Shown in pieces: positions 16,150 to 23,901 of a stretch of DNA of 64,000 nucleotides. The stretch comes from Mariniflexile litorale. Its GTDB lineage: Bacteria; Bacteroidota; Bacteroidia; Flavobacteriales; Flavobacteriaceae. Each line of letters starts with the position of its first letter. The stretch's first letter is position 1. A model generated the notes under the pieces. The model saw only the letters and a program-made list of their open reading frames with translations. It did not search any database and was not told the origin of the DNA. A program made the translations under genes and the position numbers. The stretch lies in assembly GCF_031128465.2 (NCBI RefSeq), contig NZ_CP155618.1:186001-250000 (forward strand), written 5' to 3'.

Positions 16150-18471
16150 ATGAGACGAGATATAGATGTTAAAAGCAAAGTCACCACAAGACCTCTTAAA
16201 AAGAAAAAATTAGAATTAAAAAACAGCATAGACATTCACAAGATGAAGTCTAAAAGCTTACCCAAAATATTAATGATTGCTACATATCCCCCAAGAGAAT
16301 GCGGCATTGCAACCTATACTTTCGATTTGAAAAAAGCCCTTGAAAACCAATTCGAAGATAGTTTTGATATAAAAATTTGTGCTTTAAAATCAAACTCCGA
16401 TACCCATGATTATAAAACAGAAGATGTCGATTTAATTCTGAATCCCGATAGTTTACAATCCTTTACTAGTATTGCCAATAAGATTAATATAGATAAAGAC
16501 ATGGAAATGGTTATGATTCAGCATGAATTCGGACTGTTTCATAATAATGAAGATGTCTTTTTAAACTTTTTAAAGGCATTAAATAAACCCATCATTATTG
16601 CCTTTCACACCGTATTACCCAACCCTAATAAAGATTTAGAAAAACATGTTAAAGACTTAGTTTCTATAGCTAAAGTTGTTACGGTTATGACTAAATCATC
16701 AGCTGATTTATTAATCAACACCTATGCCGTTAACCCAAGTAAAATAGAGATCATATCTCATGGAACCCATTTGGTAAAACATCAAGACAAATCTCTTCTA
16801 AAAGATAAATACCATGTATCAAACAGAAAGGTTATTTCCACATTTGGCTTTTTGGGTCCTGGTAAGAATATTGAAACCACTTTAAATGCGTTGCCTGCAA
16901 TTATAAAGGAACATCCTGAAATTCTTTTTTTAATAGTTGGTAAAACCCATCCAACACTTTTTAATCAACAAGGTGATGCGTATATGCATTCATTACAGAA
17001 AAAAGTTGATGAATTAAAATTAACCAAGCATGTTCAATTTGTAAATAAGTTTGTACCTCTTGCTGAATTACTAGAATATCTACAACTTTCCGACTGTTAT
17101 GTGTTTACTTCCAATGATCCTAATCAGGCGGTAAGTGGCACATTTTCATATGCGGTAAGTTGTGGTTGTCCTATTGTTTCCACACCTATTCCACATGCTA
17201 AAGAAGTTTTACGTGATGGAAATGGTTTATTATTTGATTTTGGCGATTCAAAACAATTGGCCGATAAAGTGAATGGTTTACTAAATAATGACGATTTAAG
17301 ACAGCATATGAAAATGAAAGGATTGCACGCATCTTCTACCACATCCTGGGAAAATGCTGCCATATCACATGCGCTCGTGTTTTCAAAACAAATAGATGAA
17401 CCCTTAAAACTGAACTATAAGAAACCGCCAATAAATATACATCACCTATTAAACATGACCACGGATATTGGTATGATCCAATTTTCGAATATCAATACGC
17501 CAGATATGGAATCTGGTTACACTTTAGATGATAATGCCAGAGCACTTATAGCTGCTTGTGAGTACTATAAATTATCGCAAAATCCAACAGACATAAAACT
17601 AATAAGAAAATATGTCAATTTTATTCTAAAATGTCAACGTGATAATTGCTTGTTCTTAAATTATGTAGATAAAGACAAACGATTCACAAACCAAAATAAT
17701 GAAGTAAACTTAGAAGATTCCAACGGTAGAGCTATTTGGGCTTTAGGTTATACATATTGCTTAATGGAAGAAGGGATTGATTTAGACATCACCTTACTTC
17801 AAAACATCAAATGCACCATCAACCAATTTAATTTAAAAATACAGCATTTCAAATCGCCACGTGCCCTAGCCTTTGCTATGAAAGGCTTGTATTATTTTAA
17901 TTTAAAAATGGACGATAAAAAAATAACTGAGATTATAAATAATGCAGCAAATAAACTTGTAGAGCTTTATGATTTCCATTCTGAAAAAGATTGGAATTGG
18001 TTCGAGCCTTACCTTACTTATGCTAATAGTGTGTTACCTGAATCTCTTTTATACGCATGGAAATCTACGGGAGATATTAGGTTTAAACGCATCGCAAAAA
18101 AATCGTTTGACTTTTTAATTTCTAAAATTTTCACTGAAGATTCTATTAGAGTTATTTCAAATCAAAGTTGGCTAATTAAAGGTTTTGAAGAAAAAACAGT
18201 TCAAACAGGTGGCGAACAACCTATTGATGTTGCATACACCATCTTAGCTTTAAAAGAATTTAACAATATATTTCCTTTTGAAGATTATGATGATAAAATG
18301 GAAATCGCATTCAGTTGGTTTCTTGGTAACAATCAATTAAAACAAATTATTTACAACCCGTGTACTGGTGGCTGTCATGATGGTTTGGAAGAGCATAATG
18401 TAAATTTAAATCAAGGTGCAGAATCGACTGTTAGTTATTTACTAGCACGATTTGCTTTTGAAAACATATAA
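16150..18471 (+). CDS. GT4 glycosyltransferase fused to a C-terminal alpha-toroid-like domain
   Basis: The 773-aa protein starts with a basic segment and a GT-B fold (about 38-420). ILMIATYPPRECGIATYTFDL is the N-terminal Rossmann start with the GGI-like acceptor loop. HGTHLVKHQDK, FGFLGPGKNIETTLNALP and the C-terminal donor-site region (SGTFSYAVSCGCPIVSTP then HAKEVL) match GT4 retaining transferases. Residues about 430-773 are all-helical with repeated WNWFEPYLTYANSVLPESLLYAW-like segments, similar to six-hairpin toroids of glycoside-processing proteins. It faces a GH130 gene across a 400-bp gap. In other Bacteroidota such pairs suggest beta-mannoside metabolism; donor and acceptor here are unknown. 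Confidence 0.82.
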   Translation: MRRDIDVKSKVTTRPLKKKKLELKNSIDIHKMKSKSLPKILMIATYPPRECGIATYTFDLKKALENQFEDSFDIKICALKSNSDTHDYKTEDVDLILNPDSLQSFTSIANKINIDKDMEMVMIQHEFGLFHNNEDVFLNFLKALNKPIIIAFHTVLPNPNKDLEKHVKDLVSIAKVVTVMTKSSADLLINTYAVNPSKIEIISHGTHLVKHQDKSLLKDKYHVSNRKVISTFGFLGPGKNIETTLNALPAIIKEHPEILFLIVGKTHPTLFNQQGDAYMHSLQKKVDELKLTKHVQFVNKFVPLAELLEYLQLSDCYVFTSNDPNQAVSGTFSYAVSCGCPIVSTPIPHAKEVLRDGNGLLFDFGDSKQLADKVNGLLNNDDLRQHMKMKGLHASSTTSWENAAISHALVFSKQIDEPLKLNYKKPPINIHHLLNMTTDIGMIQFSNINTPDMESGYTLDDNARALIAACEYYKLSQNPTDIKLIRKYVNFILKCQRDNCLFLNYVDKDKRFTNQNNEVNLEDSNGRAIWALGYTYCLMEEGIDLDITLLQNIKCTINQFNLKIQHFKSPRALAFAMKGLYYFNLKMDDKKITEIINNAANKLVELYDFHSEKDWNWFEPYLTYANSVLPESLLYAWKSTGDIRFKRIAKKSFDFLISKIFTEDSIRVISNQSWLIKGFEEKTVQTGGEQPIDVAYTILALKEFNNIFPFEDYDDKMEIAFSWFLGNNQLKQIIYNPCTGGCHDGLEEHNVNLNQGAESTVSYLLARFAFENI

Positions 18472-18530
18472 TAATTTTTCTGCATATCCGTTTTCTGCCA
18501 TAAAGATAAAAATTAGCGATTGTCTATAAA

Positions 18531-18578
18531 ATCAGTGGGATAATAAAAAATAGTGAATTGTAAAATTATCCCACTGAT
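18531..18578. repeat. Inverted repeat with 14-bp perfect arms
   Basis: ATCAGTGGGATAAT (18531-18544) and ATTATCCCACTGAT (18565-18578) pair perfectly around a 20-nt loop. The sequence just after (GCGCAGATTTACGCAG) resembles dispersed intergenic repeats seen in Bacteroidota. It follows the plus-strand glycosyltransferase gene by 60 bp and could end its transcript, though the T run is weak. Confidence 0.6.
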
Positions 18579-18685
18579 TGCGCAGATTTACGCAGGATAA
18601 AAACAATTATTTATAGATGTATGATATTTTACGGACAATCAAAATAATTTTAAAGAATTTGAATTCATTCAAAATAGATTTAAAC

Positions 18686-18828
18686 AAAAAAGAGGCTGGC
18701 TGAAAAGTGTTATTATGAGTCATATTGAGCCTGTCGAAATATTCAAACTTATTGATAATCAATATCAGTTTCGACAAGCTCAACCTGACAAAGTCAATAA
18801 AATACACTTTTCAGACAGCCTCTTTTTT
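18686..18828. repeat. 143-bp nested inverted-repeat element (MITE/REP-like) between convergent genes
   Basis: Outer arms of 25 nt (18686-18710 and 18804-18828) match at 24 positions and end in A/T runs. Inside, 21-nt arms at 18719-18739 (GTCATATTGAGCCTGTCGAAA) and 18769-18789 match at 18 of 21 when paired. Whole-element folding with terminal T runs makes it a bidirectional terminator for the convergent GT4 and GH130 genes. The nested symmetry is typical of small dispersed non-autonomous elements. Confidence 0.7.
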
Positions 18829-18875
18829 TATTTCTGCTGATTATAAAACAGCTGTACTAAAAATTTTGTTACAAC

Positions 18876-20339
18876 CTAAACTTCAGTTATAAGAGCCGTT
18901 AATAAATCATCCATATTAACGGTTACATAGGAAGATGCATAGTCCGACACGGCATAAGGCAAAATTAAATGGTTATTATGAATTAAACTGCCACAGGAAT
19001 ATACCACATTAGGTACATACCCTTCTCTTTCTTCTTCTAAAGGCGAAAGAAGCGGTTCTTTTAATCGGCCAATTTCTTTCGTTGGGTCTTCTAAGTCTAA
19101 TAATGAGGCCCCAATACAATAGCGTCTCATGGGGCCTACTCCATGCGTTATAACTAACCAACCATGTTTGGTGTAAATGGGCGAACCACAATTACCTATT
19201 TGGGTAAACTCCCAAGGGTATTTAGGTTCTTGAATTTTTATAGGATCGTTCCATAAAGTAATTCTATCAGAATAAAACAAATAATTATTCACCCCATCAA
19301 TTCTTGCCAACATAGCGTATTTGCCTTTTATTTTACGTGGAAAAAGGGCGAAATTCTTATTTTGTGCACCATGGCCATGCATGGGCATAATTCTAAAATT
19401 TATAAAATCGCTTGTAGAAAGCAATTTTGGAAGAATAGTAAAACCATCATAAGCTGTGTAAGTAGCATAAATTTTTTCAGAACCGTCATCATCAGTAAAA
19501 CGCACGAATCTCGCATCTTCAATTCCACGACTTTCTGATGGTGATATAGGCAGAATAGCACGTCCAGATATTTTAGAATCTTCATTAAATTCAATATCAT
19601 AATACGAGTCGATAAGCCAGGTCATTTCATTGAGCGCTTGTTTTCGTTGGTCATCAATATCTTGTTTTAGAATTTTTCTGATGGCTTCTTTTAACGTATA
19701 ATATTCAAATTTATCTGGTAGAGAATCCATAATAGGCGAAGAATGTGCACTTGAAATATGCATCTCTTCCATTTTCTTCATGAATCTATTTTTATCGTAC
19801 GTTTTTTTCTTTTTTATAGTTGGAAGATCAATATGTTTATGAGCCTCTACCATACGTAAATTATTAGAAGCATCTAAAATCCCTTTTCTAAAAACGATGG
19901 ATGATAAATGTCCTTCCCCAGTAGCTCTAAATGATATAATCACTCTTTTTTCTCCTTCAGCAAGAAATGATTGATCAAAGTCTTCAACAATAGAGGGATT
20001 AAATAAAGCGGCCGATTCAATCGAATATTCCATGGTGCTATACGCTCCAATTAAAAGACGTCTTTCTAACGAAAGTTTATTGTATTTTATATCTAGCGTT
20101 TCTATGAGGTTTTTATAATTATTGGCGTGTTTTAAAAAAATTTCTGAAATATTTCTATGCCTTCCCATAAAGCCCTTTAATGTAGTTTCAAGTTCTTGTT
20201 TAACTTCTACTTCACTTAAACTCATTATTCTCCTAACCAAATTAATGGTTCTAGTATCTCCATTATTAAAGAATCTAGCTACGACTCTACTGGAATCTGG
20301 TTTAAAATACAGGTTTTTACGAATTACAGGAACCGCCAT
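18876..20339 (-). CDS. Glycoside hydrolase family 130 protein (mannoside phosphorylase type)
   Basis: The 487-aa protein has the GH130 five-bladed propeller in its C-terminal two thirds. RGIEDARFVRF carries the conserved Asp that serves as general acid in this family. MLARIDGVNNYLFYSD, GNCGSPIYTKHGWLVITHGVG, and YCIGASLLDLEDPTKEIGR are family-typical phosphate and mannose site segments. An extra N-terminal helical part (about 1-200) is longer than in short GH130 enzymes. Members reversibly phosphorolyse or hydrolyse beta-mannosides. No signal peptide, so it acts in the cytoplasm, consistent with work on an internal glycan made by the adjacent GT4 enzyme (inference). Confidence 0.87.
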   Translation of the reverse strand: MAVPVIRKNLYFKPDSSRVVARFFNNGDTRTINLVRRIMSLSEVEVKQELETTLKGFMGRHRNISEIFLKHANNYKNLIETLDIKYNKLSLERRLLIGAYSTMEYSIESAALFNPSIVEDFDQSFLAEGEKRVIISFRATGEGHLSSIVFRKGILDASNNLRMVEAHKHIDLPTIKKKKTYDKNRFMKKMEEMHISSAHSSPIMDSLPDKFEYYTLKEAIRKILKQDIDDQRKQALNEMTWLIDSYYDIEFNEDSKISGRAILPISPSESRGIEDARFVRFTDDDGSEKIYATYTAYDGFTILPKLLSTSDFINFRIMPMHGHGAQNKNFALFPRKIKGKYAMLARIDGVNNYLFYSDRITLWNDPIKIQEPKYPWEFTQIGNCGSPIYTKHGWLVITHGVGPMRRYCIGASLLDLEDPTKEIGRLKEPLLSPLEEEREGYVPNVVYSCGSLIHNNHLILPYAVSDYASSYVTVNMDDLLTALITEV

Positions 20340-20406
20340 AGTATAATATCATTTTAAAATTGTTTTTTTTATTTTTTTAGGAATTAAACTCTCTAAAAGA
20401 CAAAGT

Positions 20407-20430
20407 AACCGCTCATATGAATGAGCGGTT
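20407..20430. repeat. Hairpin upstream of the GH130 gene
   Basis: AACCGCTCAT (20407-20416) pairs perfectly with ATGAGCGGTT (20421-20430) around ATGA. It lies 68 bp before the GH130 start codon, so it could be an operator or part of the leader. A T-rich run follows only on the plus strand. Confidence 0.5.
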
Positions 20431-20443
20431 AACTTTTGCTTTT

Positions 20444-20505
20444 ACAAAAAAACTGCCTATAAATATTAATTAGGTTGAGGGAACACTAATCCATTTGTAG
20501 GCAGT
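20444..20505 (-). terminator. Rho-independent terminator of the YciE/YciF-like gene
   Basis: On the minus strand ACTGCCTACAAAT (20493-20505) pairs with ATTTATAGGCAGT (20452-20464), with one mismatch, and seven T follow. The loop is long (28 nt). It is 17 bp after the stop codon at 20522. Confidence 0.75.
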
Positions 20506-20521
20506 ATAGCTATTAATTTAA

Positions 20522-21007
20522 CTAGCTAATAGCTTTTTTATTTAGTCTGTTCTCTGCTAATTTGTCTAGCTTGTTATCAGCATTATACTCTTCATCCAGC
20601 GTTTTTTGTAATTTGGAAGCGATGTCGTCGTGCCCTAATTCCTTAGCATAACGAACTGCTGTACCATATCCAGAAATTTCATAATGTTCAACACGTTGCG
20701 CTTCTGCAATAAGTCCGGCGTCCATAACCTCTTTATCATCTGCTTCATCCATAAAACTTTCGGTTTCTTTAATTAAACCTTTCATGGCTTTACAAGTTTC
20801 TCCAGTAGCAGATATATTTAACGTTTCACAAATTTCTTCAAGTCTTTTTTTATGCCCCTTAGTTTCTTCTAAATGGTCTTCAAAAGCTTTTTTTAACTTA
20901 CTATCATTTGCTTTTTTCGCTACTTTAGGAAGTGCATCAATTAATTGGCTTTCTGCACTATATAAGTCTTTCAACTGGTGTTCGAATAAATCTTCTAATG
21001 TTTTCAT
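20522..21007 (-). CDS. DUF892 / YciE-YciF family ferritin-like protein
   Basis: The 161-aa protein starts MKTLEDLFEHQLKDLYSAESQL, the DUF892 hallmark. Helices with carboxylate and His residues follow the ferritin-like diiron pattern: AESQLIDALP, HLEETKGHKKRLEEI, AQRVEHYEISGYGT and LDEEYNADNKLDKLAE. YciE/YciF are stress-induced four-helix proteins in enteric bacteria, suggested to bind a di-metal site; a rubrerythrin-like role against oxidants is inferred. It is monocistronic with its own terminator. The upstream region contains GTTAATAAT (21145-21153, minus strand), a partial match to the motif found at three other stress promoters. Confidence 0.9.
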   Translation of the reverse strand: MKTLEDLFEHQLKDLYSAESQLIDALPKVAKKANDSKLKKAFEDHLEETKGHKKRLEEICETLNISATGETCKAMKGLIKETESFMDEADDKEVMDAGLIAEAQRVEHYEISGYGTAVRYAKELGHDDIASKLQKTLDEEYNADNKLDKLAENRLNKKAIS

Positions 21008-21262
21008 AATATATCTTTTAATATGTTTTTTAATTATTTGTTTAAAGATATTTCAATAAGCTGTGCTTGATTAATCTTAAAAATAAAATTCTTAACCCAA
21101 ATGATATTTTAAAAAATGATATCATATTTCTCTTAAATACCCTAATTATTAACATCACTTTTTTTCTCTTTTAAGTTAAACCCACACGCAACAGATATTT
21201 AAATTTGAAACGTTCTCCTAAGTCATTAGAAGAATATTCATAGATCTCATAATTTATATATA

Positions 21263-22348
21263 ATGACTAGAGAAGCAGAATTACAACTCGTATTAAATCA
21301 GCCTGAACGTATTATTTCAAGATACAATCTTATTTATGCGCACGAAGAAGATTTATCTATTGTTAGAAAAAAACAAGGGAAAGGATTTAGTTATTTAATG
21401 AATGGAAAAAGCATTAAGGAAAAAGCGGAAATTAAACGCATAAAAAGTTTAGTAATTCCACCTATGTGGGACGATGTAAGAATTAGTAGTCTTGAAAACA
21501 GCCATTTACAAGCTATAGGTAGGGATTCTAAAAACCGAAAACAATATTTATATCATACCCATTGGAATAAGATTCGAAATACTACTAAATTCTACAAAAT
21601 GTATTCGTTTGGCAAAAAATTGCCTTTAATAAGAAAACAAATGGATCGTGATTTAGATAAAAAAGGCTGGCCAAAAGAAAAAGCAGTGGCTTTGGTTATT
21701 CGGTTAATGGAAGAAACGCATATCCGAATTGGCAATAGTTATTATGAAAAGAAAAACAAAACTTATGGCTTAACCACCCTTCGAAAAAGGCATATTAATA
21801 TTTATAAGGGAAAATTACGTATTGAATTTGTTGGAAAAAAGGGAAAAGAACACCGTATTTCCGTTCGGAATAAGAAATTAGTAAGATTGGTAAATAGGTG
21901 TGAAGAACTAACAGGTTGGACACTTTTTAAATTTTTTGATGAAAATGGTGAAAAAAAGACCATAAAAAGCAACCACGTTAATGAATATTTACAAAAATTT
22001 TGTGGCAAAGATTTTACAGCAAAAGATTTTAGAACTTGGTCTGCTTCCGTATCTTTTTTCAATGCTTTACTCGAATTTGGAAAAGCAACCTCTGAAGATG
22101 AGATAAAAAAAAATATTTTAAAAGCTTACGATGTTGCTGCCAACACCTTAGGAAATACTAGAAATGTATGTAGAAAATATTATGTGCATCCTGTAATTGT
22201 AGATACTTACGAAAAAGGCAACTTATATAAAACATTTAATAAAATTGAAAAGGTAAAAAAAGTTAGTAATCTTTTATCACCATCCGAAAAAGAAATACTA
22301 AAACTCTTTAAAACCTATAGCCCTAAACTTCGACAAAAAAATAATTAA
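21263..22348 (+). CDS. DNA topoisomerase IB (poxvirus-like)
   Basis: The 361-aa enzyme relaxes supercoils through a 3'-phosphotyrosyl intermediate. The N-terminal domain contains VIPPMWDDVRIS and HLQAIGRDSKNRKQYLYHTHW, typical for bacterial TopIB. The catalytic part has ETHIRIGNSYYEKKNKTYGLTTLR, KDFRTWSASV and CRKYYVHPVI, in which Tyr307 is the expected nucleophile; His309 follows. Length is usual for bacterial type IB enzymes. TAAATTTG lies about 60 bp upstream as a possible -7 element. Bacterial TopIB genes often sit among stress and DNA-protection genes, as here. Confidence 0.93.
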   Translation: MTREAELQLVLNQPERIISRYNLIYAHEEDLSIVRKKQGKGFSYLMNGKSIKEKAEIKRIKSLVIPPMWDDVRISSLENSHLQAIGRDSKNRKQYLYHTHWNKIRNTTKFYKMYSFGKKLPLIRKQMDRDLDKKGWPKEKAVALVIRLMEETHIRIGNSYYEKKNKTYGLTTLRKRHINIYKGKLRIEFVGKKGKEHRISVRNKKLVRLVNRCEELTGWTLFKFFDENGEKKTIKSNHVNEYLQKFCGKDFTAKDFRTWSASVSFFNALLEFGKATSEDEIKKNILKAYDVAANTLGNTRNVCRKYYVHPVIVDTYEKGNLYKTFNKIEKVKKVSNLLSPSEKEILKLFKTYSPKLRQKNN

Positions 22349-22380
22349 GAATTTAAAAATAAAATTCTCTAAATTTAAAA

Positions 22381-22421
22381 ACCGCTAAAAGATAAAAAAG
22401 AAAGCTTTTTATTTTAGCGGT
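22381..22421. terminator. Bidirectional terminator between topoisomerase IB and DUF1328 genes
   Basis: ACCGCTAAAA (22381-22390) pairs with TTTTAGCGGT (22412-22421), and the inner ATAAAAA pairs with TTTTTAT. The minus-strand transcript continues with a T run, so it best serves the DUF1328 gene; it also stands 33 bp after the topoisomerase stop. Confidence 0.7.
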
Positions 22422-22509
22422 AATAATGAATACTATTTGTATTATTTTATTTTTGGTATTTAGTTTTTACCAGTATCCATCTCATTGAAAACTGACAAAT
22501 TTTAAATCC

Positions 22510-22671
22510 TTAAATCTTTTTTCTTCCTGTTATTAATGAAATAAGAAACAGCACTATAAATATGAAGAATAAAACTTTTGCAATACTAGCTGCCCCCGAA
22601 GCGATGCCTCCAAAACCTAATATACCAGCTATAATAGCTAAAATAATGAATGTAATTGTCCAACGTAACAT
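22510..22671 (-). CDS. DUF1328 (YtjA-like) small membrane protein
   Basis: A 53-aa protein: [19 protein letters not shown], then [19 protein letters not shown] and [14 protein letters not shown]. Two hydrophobic helices around the FGGIA.GAA.IAK.LF core are the DUF1328 signature, and the length matches the family (about 54 aa). The function is unknown; members are small inner-membrane proteins often found in stress clusters. A near-match to the local stress-promoter motif (TTGCGTTAAAATC, 22784-22796, minus strand) lies about 110 bp upstream. Confidence 0.9.
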   Translation of the reverse strand: MLRWTITFIILAIIAGILGFGGIASGAASIAKVLFFIFIVLFLISLITGRKKI

Positions 22672-22850
22672 AATTTAAATTTTAAGTTAATAAATAAAAG
22701 TGCATCATTATTAATATGATAATCACTCCGTTATGATTCAAAGTTATAGTATATTTAAATAGGTAGTTAACGCGATTGATTCAGATTTTAACGCAATACG
22801 ATATAGTATAACGACACTCTAATCTCATTTTAAGAAATTATTTCAATAAA

Positions 22851-22883
22851 AAAAAGAGAAGTGTAAAACACCTCTCTCTTTTT
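22851..22883 (-). terminator. Terminator of the PA2169-family gene
   Basis: An imperfect hairpin: AAAAAGAGA and GTGT (22851-22864) pair with ACAC and TCTC..CTTTTT (22868-22883). A run of A on the left gives T in minus-strand RNA. It lies 19 bp after the stop codon at 22902. Confidence 0.65.
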
Positions 22884-22901
22884 AATTCTATTAAATTAAA
22901 A

Positions 22902-23351
22902 CTAGTGTAAATCTTCCAATCTTTTAATGGTTCTCAAATCGCTTTCAATCGAATCTTGTTGTTTAAGTAATATAGTATGGGTACTCATGGGTAATGAGGT
23001 TTCATTAAGGACATCTTTATATTCTTCTAATGCCGCTTTTTCTCCTCTTATAGCTTCTTCAAGCATGGATTCATCACTATCCATAGTAAACAATGCTTTA
23101 ATATCCATCCAGGTACGATGTGCGACACCTGTAATACTTCCGCTTTTCTCAGCACGCTCGCCAAAAGATCGAATTTCGTTATTTAATTCATATCCAAAAT
23201 TATGGCGTTCTTTAGACTTTCTTTCAAAATATCTTTTCAAATAAGTATGATTGGTATTTTCTGCAGCTTTTTTAAAGCCTTTTTCTGCATCATATGTTTT
23301 TTCTAAAAGATCATTTAATTTATTACTTATGGTTTCTGTGTATGTACTCAT
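22902..23351 (-). CDS. PA2169 family four-helix-bundle protein (DUF2383)
   Basis: The 149-aa protein is all-helical. It carries the DUF2383 pattern: LNDLLEKTYDAEKGFKKAAENT, YLKRYFERKSKERHNFGYEL, GSITGVAHRTWMDIKALF, EEAIRGEKAALEEYKDVLNE and LLKQQDSIESDLRTIKRLE. The fold resembles ferritin-like bundles with Glu and His residues placed for metal binding, but activity is unproven. It is 65 bp downstream of a small membrane protein gene. Typical company in Bacteroidota is CsbD, YciE-type and catalase genes, as here. Confidence 0.88.
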   Translation of the reverse strand: MSTYTETISNKLNDLLEKTYDAEKGFKKAAENTNHTYLKRYFERKSKERHNFGYELNNEIRSFGERAEKSGSITGVAHRTWMDIKALFTMDSDESMLEEAIRGEKAALEEYKDVLNETSLPMSTHTILLKQQDSIESDLRTIKRLEDLH

Positions 23352-23416
23352 GATTTTTTATATTTAGATTAATAATGGTTTAATTTTAAGATGCCCATTG
23401 TATTACATCATTATCT

Positions 23417-23635
23417 TTATAGTCTCTTATTATCTCTTCTATTGGTATTAGCAAATTTGATTTTCCTTCTAAAGGCATTTTTTGCATTTATAATAAATAA
23501 TGCCTTATACTTGGGTGGTTTCTGAGGGTTATTGAGTTGCTTATCATTTTCACTATAAGCTTTCTCTAAAATTATTTTTCCTAAGTTAAAAATTAGACAC
23601 CCAAGTAAAATGCCTATTAATATGTTCATTATCAT
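23417..23635 (-). CDS. Small single-span membrane protein, unknown function
   Basis: A 72-aa protein with one N-terminal hydrophobic helix (MNILIGILLGCLIFNLGKIIL) and a basic tail (FRRKIKFANTNRRDNKRL). The start could be Met1 or Met3. No family is recognised. It precedes the PA2169-family gene on the same strand and may be co-transcribed. The strong membrane anchor plus cationic tail looks like a real small protein rather than noise, but evidence is limited. Confidence 0.45.
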   Translation of the reverse strand: MIMNILIGILLGCLIFNLGKIILEKAYSENDKQLNNPQKPPKYKALFIINAKNAFRRKIKFANTNRRDNKRL

Positions 23636-23901
23636 TTATTTATCTAATAAGTTATTTCATTAAATTTAAAGCGATTAATCCGTTAGGATGAATTCAATCT
23701 GTACAAAAACTGACTCAATTGATTAAACGTTTTATAAAACTGTTATCTAAACATTCTTTTTAAATAAACTATGACTGAAGAATATATTACAATAAATAAT
23801 AGCATTATCTCGGCTTCTCGTATAATAAATAGTTACATGGAATTAGAGTCTTAGAATAAGTGTAATACTCATACCCAATTAAATTTATTATTCCAAATTT
23901 T

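Noticed and set aside
18607-18807. 66-codon minus-strand frame in the convergent gap
   Set aside because: It runs through the 143-bp inverted-repeat element and shows no protein-like pattern.
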